From contig NC_081818.1 of NCBI RefSeq assembly GCF_030704535.1, positions 3,547,001 to 3,611,000 on the forward strand: a stretch of DNA of 64,000 bases, given 5' to 3'. Under the pieces are notes generated by a model. That model worked only from the letters and a program-made list of their open reading frames with translations. It was not told the origin of the DNA and did no database searches. The position numbers and the translations under genes were made by a program. This DNA comes from Vitis vinifera (Eukaryota; Streptophyta; Magnoliopsida; Vitales; Vitaceae). This document shows positions 49,501 through 61,500 of the stretch, in pieces (within the stretch, counting starts at the first letter, position 1; each line of letters starts with the position of its first letter).

Positions 49501-52500
49501 TTTGTTGGAGTTTGAAAGATTGGAAGAAGCGAAGAGAGTTCTAGGTCTCGGAAGCACTACGGTAAGGGGGACTCAGGTCCGACTGGAAAAATGGAGGCCT
49601 GCGACGGGGTGCATGCTGGAAGGGGAAAGAAGGCGGGAGGCATGGATGAGAATTGTGGGCCTCCCTGTCTCTCTTTGGGATCAGACCATTCTGAGAAGGA
49701 TTGGTGAGGAGTGTGGGGGGTTTCTAGCAATCGATCCCCAAACAGAGAGGCTTGAAGAACTTCAGTGGGCGCGGATCCTGGTAAAGACGAAAGGAGAAGA
49801 ACTACCCAACGTGGTAGAAGTATGGATTGAAGATCTGTGCTATGTGTTAACCCTTTGGTGGGAGGTCAGGCCGATCTTGAAGGTAGGGTCGGTAGGGTTG
49901 AGAGGGTTGAAGAAAGCTGCAGTGGTCGAGGTTGGGGGTGAGGCTAGTGCACGCGCAAAGAGGCGCGTGATGGAGATGGAGGATGTCGCTAGGATCGAGG
50001 CTCTGCAGCAGCTGGTAGATGGGACAAGGGGCTAGTCTAGTGGGTCGGGGAGTCCGGTGGAGGCCCGTTTGGGTGGGCTGAACGAAAGGGGCTCCGATGT
50101 TGTCCCTAGGAATAATGTGTTGAATTTTAGGCCTTCTGGGCCTGACCCAAATGCTAGCGGGGTTGGGCCATCGCGGGGTGGGTCGTCTGGACTGTTGGGG
50201 GATGGACCACATGATGTTGGGCTCATGCAAAGGGAGGAGGTGGAACGGGCCAAGACATTTTTGCAGCCAGTAGAGTTTGGGCTGGAGTATAAAGAGTTAG
50301 GCCCGTCAAAAGAGGCTTGCATGCTGGGATGGACTGGCCCACGGTTGATGAAAGGGCCAGATGCAGGTATTTCTCCTTTCTGGCTGAAGAGCATGGAGGA
50401 GCTGGAGGATCCAAGCCCTGCGGGGAGTCCAAATACTGATGGTGCCCTTATGGAAGAAGCTCAGAGGTATGGAAATTTATCTAGCCTTGGTGGATTGTTG
50501 GTCCCTGTTGCTTCTGCTTTCTCCCCTATTTTTTCTAGTCGGACCCCTTTGGGGTATTACGACTTTTCTGGTGTTGGTTGGGAGGTTGCCCAGAGAGACT
50601 CCCAGGGCTGCAGTGGCAACGGTGTAGAGTTTATGGAGCAAGGGGCAGTAGCCAATTGGGAGTTGATGGAGGCCAGCAATGGTAGTAATGGTGAAGGTGG
50701 AGAGGAGCTACGTCTGATCCGTACAGAGACACAGGGAGACAAAGGATGGGAAGAGGTTGAGTGGGAAGATAGTGAATTGGCCAGGTTTAGCAAATTTCTG
50801 GGGTTTTCGACAAAAGGCTTGGAGAAGGATATATTGGAGTTTTTGGTGAAGATCAGAAAAAGGAGGGAAAAAGTCCATAGTAAAATTCTTCCGGTCAAAT
50901 CGAAGTTTGAACGGGAGCTGAAAAGATTAGAATGCTCCATTAATTATGAAAGGGGGAAGAAGCTGAGGAATGGGATGCAAGCAAGAGGGGATCAAATGTT
51001 GGTTATCCAATGAAGTTAAGACTGTTAAGTTGGAACGTGCGGGGAGCTAATGACAGCTCCAAGAGGAAGGTGATTAAGGCCATGATTAGGAGTCAAAGGG
51101 TGGATTTGTTTTGCCTCCAGGAGACAAAAATCCAACCTATGGCTGAGGGAGTGGTTAGGAGTCTAGGCACTGGGAGGTTCCTGGAATGGGGTGCTCTGGA
51201 TGCTCATGGCTCTGCGGGTGGTGTGCTGATTTGTTGGGATAAAAGAACCTTGGAAATGATTGAGATGGAAGTGGGTCAGTTCTCTATCTCCTGTAGGCTA
51301 AGGAATGTGGAGGATGGGTTTGTCTGGACCTTCACAGGTGTTTATGGGCCGTTCTCTAGGGTGGACAGGGAGGCTTTTTGGGAAGAGTTAGGGGCAATTA
51401 GAGGCATATGGAGTGACCCGTGGTGTATTGGGGGCGATTTTAATGTCATCCTGTCTCAAAGAGAAAGGAGCATTCAGGGAAGGATAAGTGGTGCAATGAG
51501 AAGATTCGCCCAGGTAGTTGACGATCTAGAGCTTCTAGATCTTCCGCTGCAAGGTGGTGTGTTCTCATGGAGTGGGGGTAGAAATAACCAAGCATGGGCA
51601 AGATTGGATAGATTCCTTGTGACCCAGTGCTGGCTGGACAATTTTTGTGGGATTGTTCAATGTAGGTTGCCGAGGCCCACATCTGATCATTTCCCTATTA
51701 TGCTGAAGGGTGGAGGGTTAAGACGAGGCCCATCTCCGTTTAGGTTTGAAAATATGTGGCTGAAAGTTGATGGCTTTAAGGACCTCCTTCGGGAATGGTG
51801 GCAGGGGACTGTGGTGAGGGGGAAGGCCAGCTTTAGATTGGCCTCTAAGCTGAAGGTGATGAAACATAAAATCAAAGAGTGGAATAGGGAGGTGTTTGGC
51901 AGACTTGAAGTTAACAAGAATTTGGCCCTCCAGCAGGTTGAGTTCTGGGACAGGGTGGAGAGTGAAAGGAGCCTGTCAGAGAACGAAACGGAAATGAAAA
52001 AGGAAGCTAAGGAAACTTTCAAGAAGTGGGTTCTTCTGGAAGAAACCCATTGGAGACAAGTGTCAAGGGAGTTGTGGTTGAAGGAAGGAGACAAAAATAC
52101 AGGTTTCTTCCATCGCATGGCCAATGCCCATCGTAGAAATAATTCCTTGGACAGAATCAAAATCAATGGGGTGTGGAGGGCTGAGGAGCAGGAGGTAAGG
52201 GAGGGGATTGTGCAAAATTTCCAGCAACTTCTCACTGAAGAGCCAAGTTGGAGAGCGGATATTGAGGGGCTGCACCTCCCTCGCCTAAATTCTTGTGAGG
52301 CTGAAGGTTTGGAGGTGCCCTTCACTATGGAAGAGATCCATTCTGCTTTGATGGGCATGAATGGGGACAAAGCTCCTGGACCAGATGGGTTTACAGGGGC
52401 TTTTTGGCAAAACTGTTGGGAATTTGTGAAGGAGGAGATCATGGATTTGTTCAAGGAGTTCTATGTGCAAAAATCCTTTGAAAAGAGTCTCAACACCACT

Positions 52501-55500
52501 TTCTTGGTTCTTATCCCTAAGAAAGGGGGAGCGGAGGATCTTGGGGAGTTCCGGCCTATTAGTTTGTTAGGGGGTTTGTACAAGCTTGTGGCGAAGGTGT
52601 TGGCAAATAGATTGAAGAAGGTCCTTGGAAAGGTGGTTTCAATGGACTAGAACGCCTTTGTGAGGGGGAGACAGATCTTGGATGCCTCCCTTATTGCTAA
52701 TGAGGTGGTTGACTTCTGGTACAAGCGTAAGGAGAAGGGGCTGATCTGCAAATTGGACATCGAAAAAGCTTATGACAGCATCAACTGGAAGTTCCTTATG
52801 AAGGTCTTACAAAAGATGGGATTTGGGACTCGGTGGATGGAGTGGATTTGGTGGTGCATTTCAACTGCTAAATTTTCTATTTTGGTAAATGGGGTACCGG
52901 CAAGTTTTTTCCTAAGTTCCAAGGGGCTGCGTCAGGGGGACCCTCTATCTCCCTATCTTTTTGTCATGGGTATGGAAGCGTTAAGTGCTCTCATAAGAAG
53001 GGCTGTTGGGGGAGGGTTCGTCTCAGGGTGCAGCCTCAAGGGGAGAGGAGGGCTGGTGATGGAGGTTTCTCATCTACTATTTGCAGACGACACAATCATT
53101 TTTTGTGAAGCTAAGAAAGAGTATCTAACCTCTTTATGCTGGATTTTGGCTTGGTTTGAGGCGGCGTCTGGTCTAAGAATAAACCTAGCTAAAAGTGAGC
53201 TAATCCCTATCGGGGAGGTTGAAGATATTGAGGAAATGGCAGTGGAGCTTGGGTGCAAAGTGGGAGCTCTTCCCTCAGTTTATCTGGGGCTGCCCCTTGG
53301 AGCCCATCACAAGGCCATATCTATGTGGGATGGGGTGGAAGAAAGAATGAGGAGAAGATTAGCCCTTTGGAAAAGACAATACATTTCTAAGGGTGGGAGA
53401 ATAACCCTCATCAAGAGCACCTTGGCCAGCATTCCAACTTATCAATTGTCCCTCTTTCGGATGCCAAAGTCAGTAGCGAAAAGGCTTGAAAAGTTACAAA
53501 GAGACTTTCTTTGGGGAGGGGGGAGGATGGAAAGGAAAGTTCACCTTATCAAATGGGAGGTGGTGTGCACTCACAAAGTGAATGGTGGGCTTGGAATACA
53601 GAAGATTGATCTCCTTAACAAAGCCTTATTGAGCATGTGGATTTGGAGATTTGCCTTTGAAGAGGATATTCTTTGGAAGAAAGTGATTGGGGTGAAATAT
53701 GGTCAAGAAGGCCTTGGTTGGCGGACAAATGAAGCCCGCGGAGCCTTTGGGGTTGGGGTTTGGAAGGAGATCTTGAAGGAGGCAAATTGGTGTTGGGATA
53801 ACATTAGGTTTAAGGTGGGGAAGGGGACGAGAGTAAACTTTTGGACTGATCACTGGTGTGGTGATGAGGCGCTGTCCAGAAGTTTCCCTCAATTATTTGC
53901 TTTGGCGGTGCACAAAAATGCAACTATCAGTGAGGTTTGGGACTCTAGCCTTGGTCAAGGAGGTTGGAACCTCAGATTTGCTAGGGATTCAAATGATTGG
54001 GAGCTGGATTTAATAAAAGCTATGTTTAACATGCTGAGGGATTTCAAGATCTCTTAAGAGGAGGACTCGGTGGTTTGGAGAGGCGGAGGTCAAGGTACTT
54101 TTGGAGTCAGAAGTGCTTACAATCTGCTGGCTGCTCCTAACTCCATTGATTTTCCGGTTAGATGCATTTGGGTGGACAAGGTCCCTACTAAAGCTGCTTT
54201 TTTTGCTTGGGAAGCTACATGGGGGAAGATCCTTATGTTGGATAGGCTCCAAAGAAGAGGGTGGCAGCTTCCTAATTGCTGTTTTTTGTGTGGTTGTGAA
54301 GAGGAAAATGTAAATCACATTCTTTTACACTGTACAGTGGCTAGGGTTCTCTGGGAGATCATCCTTGCCTTGTTTGGGGTTCATTGGGTGTTCCCAGAGA
54401 CGGTCATAGAGCTGTTACTTAGTTGGAGGGGCTCTTTTGTGGGGAAAAAGAGGAAAAAAATCTGGAATTCCATATCGGTGTGTATTTTTTGGACGGTGTG
54501 GAAGGAGAGAAATAGATTAGCCTTTAGAGGGGGTTCTTTAGACATACAGAAACTCAAAAATTACTTTGTTTGTAACTTGTGGAGTTGGGCTAGAGTGTAC
54601 ATGGGAGAGGAGTCCTCTTCGCTTTTACTTTTTTTGGAGTGGCTAGCGGCTACCTAAGGGCCGTGTGAGGCTGCTTGTCTTTCTTGCGTTTTGGGGTGGG
54701 GCTGAGGTTGTATACATCCTGTATGCTTTTGGCTTATTTTGCCCTTTAATATAAAGTTGCGCTTATTTATCAAAAAAAACAAATAGATGTTTTCTTTGTA
54801 AACTTGAAGGGGAGTCTATTGATCATATTCTACTTCACTGCATTGAAGCAAAGATTCTATGACAATTGTTGTTATCCTTATTTAGTGTAGTTTGGGTAAT
54901 GCCTTCTTCGGTGAGCGGGATGACTCGTTTTTAGGAAAGAAAAGGAAGAAAGTGTGGAGAGTCGTTCCTCTTGGCATTTTTTGACTATTTGGTGGGAAAG
55001 AAATTTAAGAACTTTTGAAAACAAGAAATAGATAGATCAAAAGATAAAACATTTGTTCCTTTGTAATCCTTTTTTATTTTTATTTTTATGGTAAATAAGA
55101 GAATTCATTAACAGTGCAAAAGGCACATCAAGGTACACATGAAGTATATAGGAAGGGTTCAAAGGCTTACAAGAAGAGACAAAGAAAAGCGAGGAACAAA
55201 CCTATCCTAACAACCTAAAAAACCAAAACTATTTGTAGTTGCCTCACCAGCCCTTACTGCCCTCAACACCCCAAAGCAACCCTTTTTAGATGTGAAAAGC
55301 CAATAGGGCCAACATTTGAAACCTAACAAAAGCCTCATGCAACAAGGTCTGTGATCTGACAGAGGAGAGGGAAATCAGAGAGGGGATAGTTAATGCGTTT
55401 ATGCAGCAATTTTCCGAAAGTCCGGAGTGGAAGGCGGACATTGGAAATCTCTCTTTTAATCAGATTTGTGTGCAAGAGGCTGAGATGTTGGAGGCTCCCT

Positions 55501-58500
55501 TCTGTGAGGATGAAGTCCTGACGGCCCTGATGGAAATGAATGGGGATAAAGCCCCAGGTCCTGATGGGTTCTCGGTTTTCTTTTGGCAATGTTGTTGGGA
55601 TTTCGTCAAGGAGGAAATCCTGGAGTTTTTCAAGGAGTTCCACGACTAGAATATATTCCTCAAGAGTATCAACAACACATTTCTGGTGCTGATTCCTAAG
55701 AAAGGAGGGGCTGTGGAGTTTGGTGATTTCAGGCCAATCAGCCTTTTGGGGGGTCTTTATAAGATGTTGGCAAAGGTGTTGGCCAACAGGCTTAAGAAGG
55801 TTATAGACAAGGTTGTATCCCATGATCAGAATGCGTTTGTTAAGGGTAGGCAGATTCTTGACGCTTCCCTGATAGCAAATAAAGTGATTGACAATTGGAA
55901 AAAAAAGGGGGACAAGGGGGTTATCTGCAAGCTTGATATTGAGAAGGCCTATGACAGTATTAATTGGCAATTCCTCTTGAAAGTCATGGAAAAAATGGGA
56001 TTTGGCGCTAAGTGGCTGAGGTGGATGTGGTGGTGTATCTCCACAGCCAGATTTTCAGTTATGGTGAACGGAACGCCAGCTGGTTTCTTTCCGAGTTCCA
56101 AGGGGCTGCGTCAAGGAGATCCCCTGTCCCCTTATCTTTTTGTCATGGGGATGGAGGTGCTAAGTGTCCTAATCAGAAGGGCTATGGAGGGGGGTTTCAT
56201 CTCAGGGTGCAAAATTCAGCGCAATAGAGGCCGGGCTGTCCACATTGCGCATCTGCTCTTCGCCGATGATACTATAGTCTTTTGTGAGGCAAAGAAGGAG
56301 TACTTAACGAATTTGAGCTGGATCTTGTTTTGGTTTGAAGCCGCGTCCGGGTTGAAAATTAACTTGGCTAAAAGCGAGGTTATTCCAGTAGGAGAGGTTC
56401 AAAGGATAGAGGAGCTGGCTGTGGAGTTAGGTTGTAGGGTGGGGAAGCTTCCGTCCGTTTATTTGGGGCTGCCGCTGGGGGTGCCTAATAAGGCGGCTTA
56501 TGGATGGGATGGTATAGAAGAGAAAATGAGAAGGAGGCTTGCTCTTTGGAAGAGCCAATATATATCAAAGGGTGGGAGGATCACGCTTATTAAAAGCACG
56601 ATGGGAAGTATGCCAGTTTACCAGATGTCGTTATTCCGTATGCCCATGTCTGTGGTTAGAAGATTAGAAAAATTGCAAAGAGACTTCTTATTGGGGGGGG
56701 GGGGGGTCTCATGGAGAGGAAAACTCATCTGGTTAAGTGGGGGGTGGTGTGTGGGGACAAAGAAAATGGGGGGTTGGGAATAAGAAAGCTTACTATCATG
56801 AATAAAGCGCTTCTTGGCAAGTGGACTTGGAGATTTGCTTCGGATAAGGAGGCCCTTTGGAAACATGTGCTGGAAGCAAAGTATGGTCAGGAGGATCATG
56901 GTTGGAGGACCAAGAAGGCTGTGGGTGCGTGTGGTGTGGAAGGAGATATTAAAGGAAGCTGGTTGGTGCTGGGATAAAATGGGGTTCAAGGTGGGGAAAG
57001 GTAATAAAATCAGCTTCTGGACTGATGTGTGGTGCGGGGATTCAGCGCTGTCTCAAAGGTTCCCGCATCTCTATACCTTGGCAGCCAATAGAAATGCAAA
57101 GATTGAAGATCTGTGGGACCAGATTGTTGGGGAAGGCGGCTGGAATTTGCGTTTCATAAGGGATTTTAATGATTGGGAGGTGGGGTTGGTAGGTGAGTTG
57201 CTCCAAGCGTTGAGAGGGGTTAGGATATCTTGGGAGGATGACTCGGTTTTTTGGAGGGGAGGGGGAAGTGGACATTTTAGAGTGAAAGATGCATACAGCT
57301 GGTTGGATAGGCCTATGGAGGTCACCTTTCCGAAAAACAGGATTTGGGTGGGTAGAGTCCCAACTAAAATCATGTTCTTCACTTGGGAAGCGACTTGGGG
57401 AAAGATCTTGACTCTTGATAGGCTCCAAAAAAGAGGTTGGCAGCTCCCGAATAGGTGTTTTTTGTGTGCTTGCAAAGCGGAAAGTGTGGATCACTTACTT
57501 ATTCATTGTACAGTGGCTAGAGAGCTTTGGGATCTAGTGTTGGGTTTAGTTGGGGTCAAGTGGGTGTTCCCTAAATCTGTAAAGGAGGTGTTATATAGCT
57601 GGGGAGGTTCTTTTGTGGGAAAAAAAAAGAAAAAGTTTTGGAGTTCCATTCCATTATTCATTTTTTGGATGGTTTGGAAGGAAAGGAATAGGCTAGCTTT
57701 TAGGGGGGGGGGGGGGGTTTAGCAATTCAGAGGTTCAAAAATTCTTTTGTTTGTTATATCTGGGGGTTGGGCTAAGTTGTATATGGAGGAGAGGCCGCAT
57801 TCCCTTTTAGATTTCTTGGAATGGATAGCTTCCAGTTGAGGGGTGGTTTGTTTTTTTTGGTTTGTTGCTTGTTCTTGGCCTTTGCTGCCTGGTATACGTC
57901 CTGTATACGTTGAGGTTTTTTGCCTCTTTAATGAAATGTGTTTACTTATCAAAAAAAAAAACAAGGTCTGTGATCTCGCTACTCCTCCCTTGCCCTTAAC
58001 TAACAGAGGGGAGTTTTTGTAATTAACCGAACACTCCAATTTTTGGATCTCCCTCTCGAAACGGGAAGTTGAGTTTAGCTTCTTTTTCTTTCTTAAGACA
58101 CAAACACCACAACCCTTCCTTGTCTCAATCTTCCTTAAGAGGGAGAAAATCTCCTTTTCATATCTCTCGATTGACATCCCCACAAGGCTATTGAAACTAG
58201 CCAACTTAGAAAAGAGATCATCAGAAAGAACCTCCTCCCTCGCGGCCAATTGAAAGACTTCAACTCTGAAGACACTTGCTCCTTAGACCTAACGACCAAA
58301 TCTTTGCCTAAAGGGCTTTCCATGATGTTCTTTGGACACTTGAAAGAACCTTCACAAAGCCCCACCTTTGGCTGAGAATTCTTCTCTTGGTCACAATTGT
58401 CTCCTAAGGGTTGAATCAAAGCCCTACAATCACCTGGCGACCCAGCCACAGAAGCAGAAGGAGAAGAGAAAGAGGAAGTCCCTCCCCAAAGCCGAGAGTC

Positions 58501-61500
58501 TGACCTACCTTCAAAGGCTGCTGCTTTTGCCAAGAGAGCATTGTCAACACCCGAACCCCTCCCATTTGATCCTTGAGACCTTGCCTGAAGAATGGGATCA
58601 TAAAAAAAGCCCTCCCCTTTCATCGTTGCTACCTTTCTCTCCACCAAATAGAGGGTACTGAACACCCTTAGAAGCTTTCTTAACCTTGCCTGAAACCTCT
58701 CTATTGAGCTTAGAAGGTAACTTCCTTGAGTCACTTGAAAAACCCTGGCTTGTCCTTGGCAAACCCACTAGCGCTTGGCCTTGGTCCATCCAAGACAAGC
58801 TCACCAACGCTTCCTTCTAAAATGGTCGGCCTCTTAGTGAATTTGGGTTGGCCCAATAAGAACCCTTTGGCAAGGCCATAAAGACCACTCTTATCTGTCG
58901 CACCTAAGCCCACTTTGGAAGAGCATGGGTCATCCTCTGCCTTGTCTTAGGAAGTGAAAATCCCAACGGCCCATCAAGAGCCTCATTGGGACTCATAGAG
59001 GGTTTAGAGCCCGCTTCCCCAACCTGCTCCATCAAAAAGCTGCTGCCACTGTTTCTAGAGATTGCTTTTGCTGCCGTTGCGTGCATAGAGGGGCTCAGCT
59101 CAAAATCCAACACCTGTAAAACCTCTAATACACTCTTTTTATTATCCCTCCCCACTCTTCCAATAGCATGTGAACAATCCTTACCTTCTTCCCTAACCTC
59201 TGAACCACTGCGCCACTCTTTAGAGCCCATTGAAGTCATCCATGGCGGGATCTCCCACCAAAGCTGAATATTGAAAACCCTAGCCCATCCACTACATGCA
59301 GCTTTCTTGGCACCTTCTTCCCGTTAGACTTTACAAGGATCTTGGCTCACTGTAGATGACGCTTCTCTGCCTTCTCATCCATGGCCACAAAACCCCCACA
59401 AGCATCCCCAAAGTTCTTGAATAACTCTCTTCCCCACAAATGCAATGGCAACTCTAACATTCTCGCCCAAACTTCATTAACAGTGACTCCATCCCTGAGA
59501 CAATCCACTTCTGGCCTCCACCAATCCAATTGTAAAATTTTCCCTTCCAAAATGTTGTTCCTCAAATGCTAAACCCTTTTTGCTTCAAAAGGGTTTTCAA
59601 ACTCAAATAAAATAAGGGAACCGCCTATCAAGGACAGTTGAAGATTACCATTTAATCTCCAATAAATCCTAGTCCAAGATTTCAGAACACCCAAATCCGA
59701 CACCAAGTTTGCAGAGACACCCCATCTCCCTGCTAAGCACTTACTCAGAAACTCAGAATTTTTCAAAACCTGCTCTGGCATGCTCTAAAGCCAAACTGCC
59801 TCGCCCACCTCATTCATGCCCCTGCTCACTACTTCTGCAAAGGACACTCCCTTTGGAGGGACTTCCCCTTCACTATCCTCCAACCAGGATACAGCAGCCT
59901 TGGATTTCTCCTATGGCTTGGACATGGGAATAACACCGATGCTTCTTAGATTGAAAGCAAGGGTCCTCCATCCCCCTAGGTTGTCGCTTCATTTGGGAAA
60001 CACTAAGGAGAACCTGAACAAAGCAGAAAACTCCCCGAGTTGTTTTTGCAAAGGACGTCCCTTTCTCCTCTGAAACCACCACTGAACAAAGCAGAAAACT
60101 CCCTGCGTTGTTTTTGTGAATGTCGTCCCTTTCTTCTCTGAAACTACCACTGAACAAAGCAGAAAACTCCCTGCGTCGTTTTTGCGAAGCTCCGGCTTAT
60201 AGCCCCTGCCACCTTCATTCCACACCATCTTGAATGACTTTCCAGACTTCCCTTTGCGCAAAGCTCCACCCCCTCCAACAACAGTGCTACCTACCTCTCT
60301 CCAAATTTGATCCATGTGGAAAACCCTTGACCACTCTCTAGAATATTTCCAATCGTCTTCCCCTTGACCAGCTCCAAAGAAATCTCAAAGGATTTTGATT
60401 CAACACCAAACCAACACTTTCCTTTTTGCTGGTCCATCTTGTTGAAGCATCTTTGTAATCTTCTAGCTTGGGTTAGCATGTAGTACATAAGAGAAGATCC
60501 AATGCATTTGATTGATTTTTTAGATTGGGTGGGTTCTTATTGATAGTAAGGGTGTCTTTTGTGACTTCTCTTTCAAGGCCTTGCTTTTAGGTGCCCCTTG
60601 GTATATGTCTTGTGTACTTGGTGTGCTTGTTTCTATTATTAATTTATGCATATCTATCTGTTGCTTTCATCTCATACCACATCCACTATAATAGGGCTTT
60701 GTAATTAAGCCTAGGTCCCTTTTTTATTTTAAGCCCAAAGCCTAGTAACAATGCTTTGTTACTTATTGAATAGATAAAAAAAACACTTGTGTAATGGATA
60801 TTCCCACTTTTGAAATGATTCATATTCCAGAAAATCAGAACTTCTAAGTTATATGCAACCCAAACATGATTTTATGGTTGCAAATAGGATACTCATTCCC
60901 CAATTTAGATATCTGTGAACCAAATGCTCTCTAAAAGGCCATCCTTAGAAGACTAATAGTTGATATTTGTGTCTTAATAGTTCTACAAGACCTACTCGTG
61001 CCACTGTAAATTTGTAGTTATAAGTTACCTCTTGGAGCCTCCCACAAGTCATGTAGAGTTTGGGATGGGGTAACGAAAGATTCAAAAGAAAATTGGCTAC
61101 GTGGAAAAAACAATATCTCTCTAAGGGAGGTCGTCTTACCCTCATAAAGAGCACACTCTCAAATCTCCCTATCTACTTTATGCCACTTTTTGTTATCCCA
61201 AGGAAAGTGAGACTCAGATTGGAAAAAATTCAAAGGGAGTTCTTGTGGGGAGATATGGAGGAGAGAAGGAAGATCCACTTGGTAAGATGGGCGGTTATTT
61301 GCAAAGAAAAGAGGCATGGAGGGTTGGGGTTAAGGTACTTGAAGGATTTCAATCATGCTTTGCTCGGAAAATGGCTCTGGAGATTTCCTATAGAAAGGGA
61401 GAGTTTTTGGAGAAGAGTCATTGTTGGTAAATTTGGGGAGGTGCAAGGTGGGTGGACCACTAGAGAGGTGAGGGAGTCTTATGGGACGGGCCTTTGGAAA

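Larger units (their letters stand above)
48493..54778 (+). mobile_element. LINE A, nearly full-length plant L1-type retrotransposon (6.3 kb)
   Basis: Organisation is a short 5' leader (about 67 bp), ORF1 (48560-51013), ORF2 (51010-54657), a 3' UTR of about 115 bp and a short A-tail after TTTATC at 54771. The 3' UTR carries the motif GTATACATCCTGTATGC at 54710-54726. It is flanked by ACAAAT duplications and inserted into LINE D. Only three nonsense codons interrupt the two frames, so it is fairly young. The GC content is well above that of the surrounding introns. Confidence 0.92.
55069..60450 (-). mobile_element. Element C, ORF1-only LINE derivative, antisense, split by LINE B
   Basis: Flanked by CTTTGTAATC at 55059-55068 and 60451-60460. 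On the minus strand it begins at 60450 with an ORF1-like reading ([20 protein letters not shown], then the DUF4283 region near 59780-59400). It reaches the ORF1 C-terminal motif [14 protein letters not shown] at about 58060-58020, then passes within about 70 bp of its own sequence into a 3' UTR (55357-55080) and poly(A). No endonuclease or RT sequence of its own lies between; ORF2 is absent. Own length without LINE B is about 2.8 kb. Its 3' UTR carries ATATACTTCATGTGTAC, the same class of motif as the other LINEs. Confidence 0.8.

Noticed and set aside
60777-60800. A-run followed by TTGTGTAATGGATATT, echoed near 63974
   Set aside because: The shared phrase is only about 16 bases and lacks other structure; probably chance or a tiny decayed repeat.
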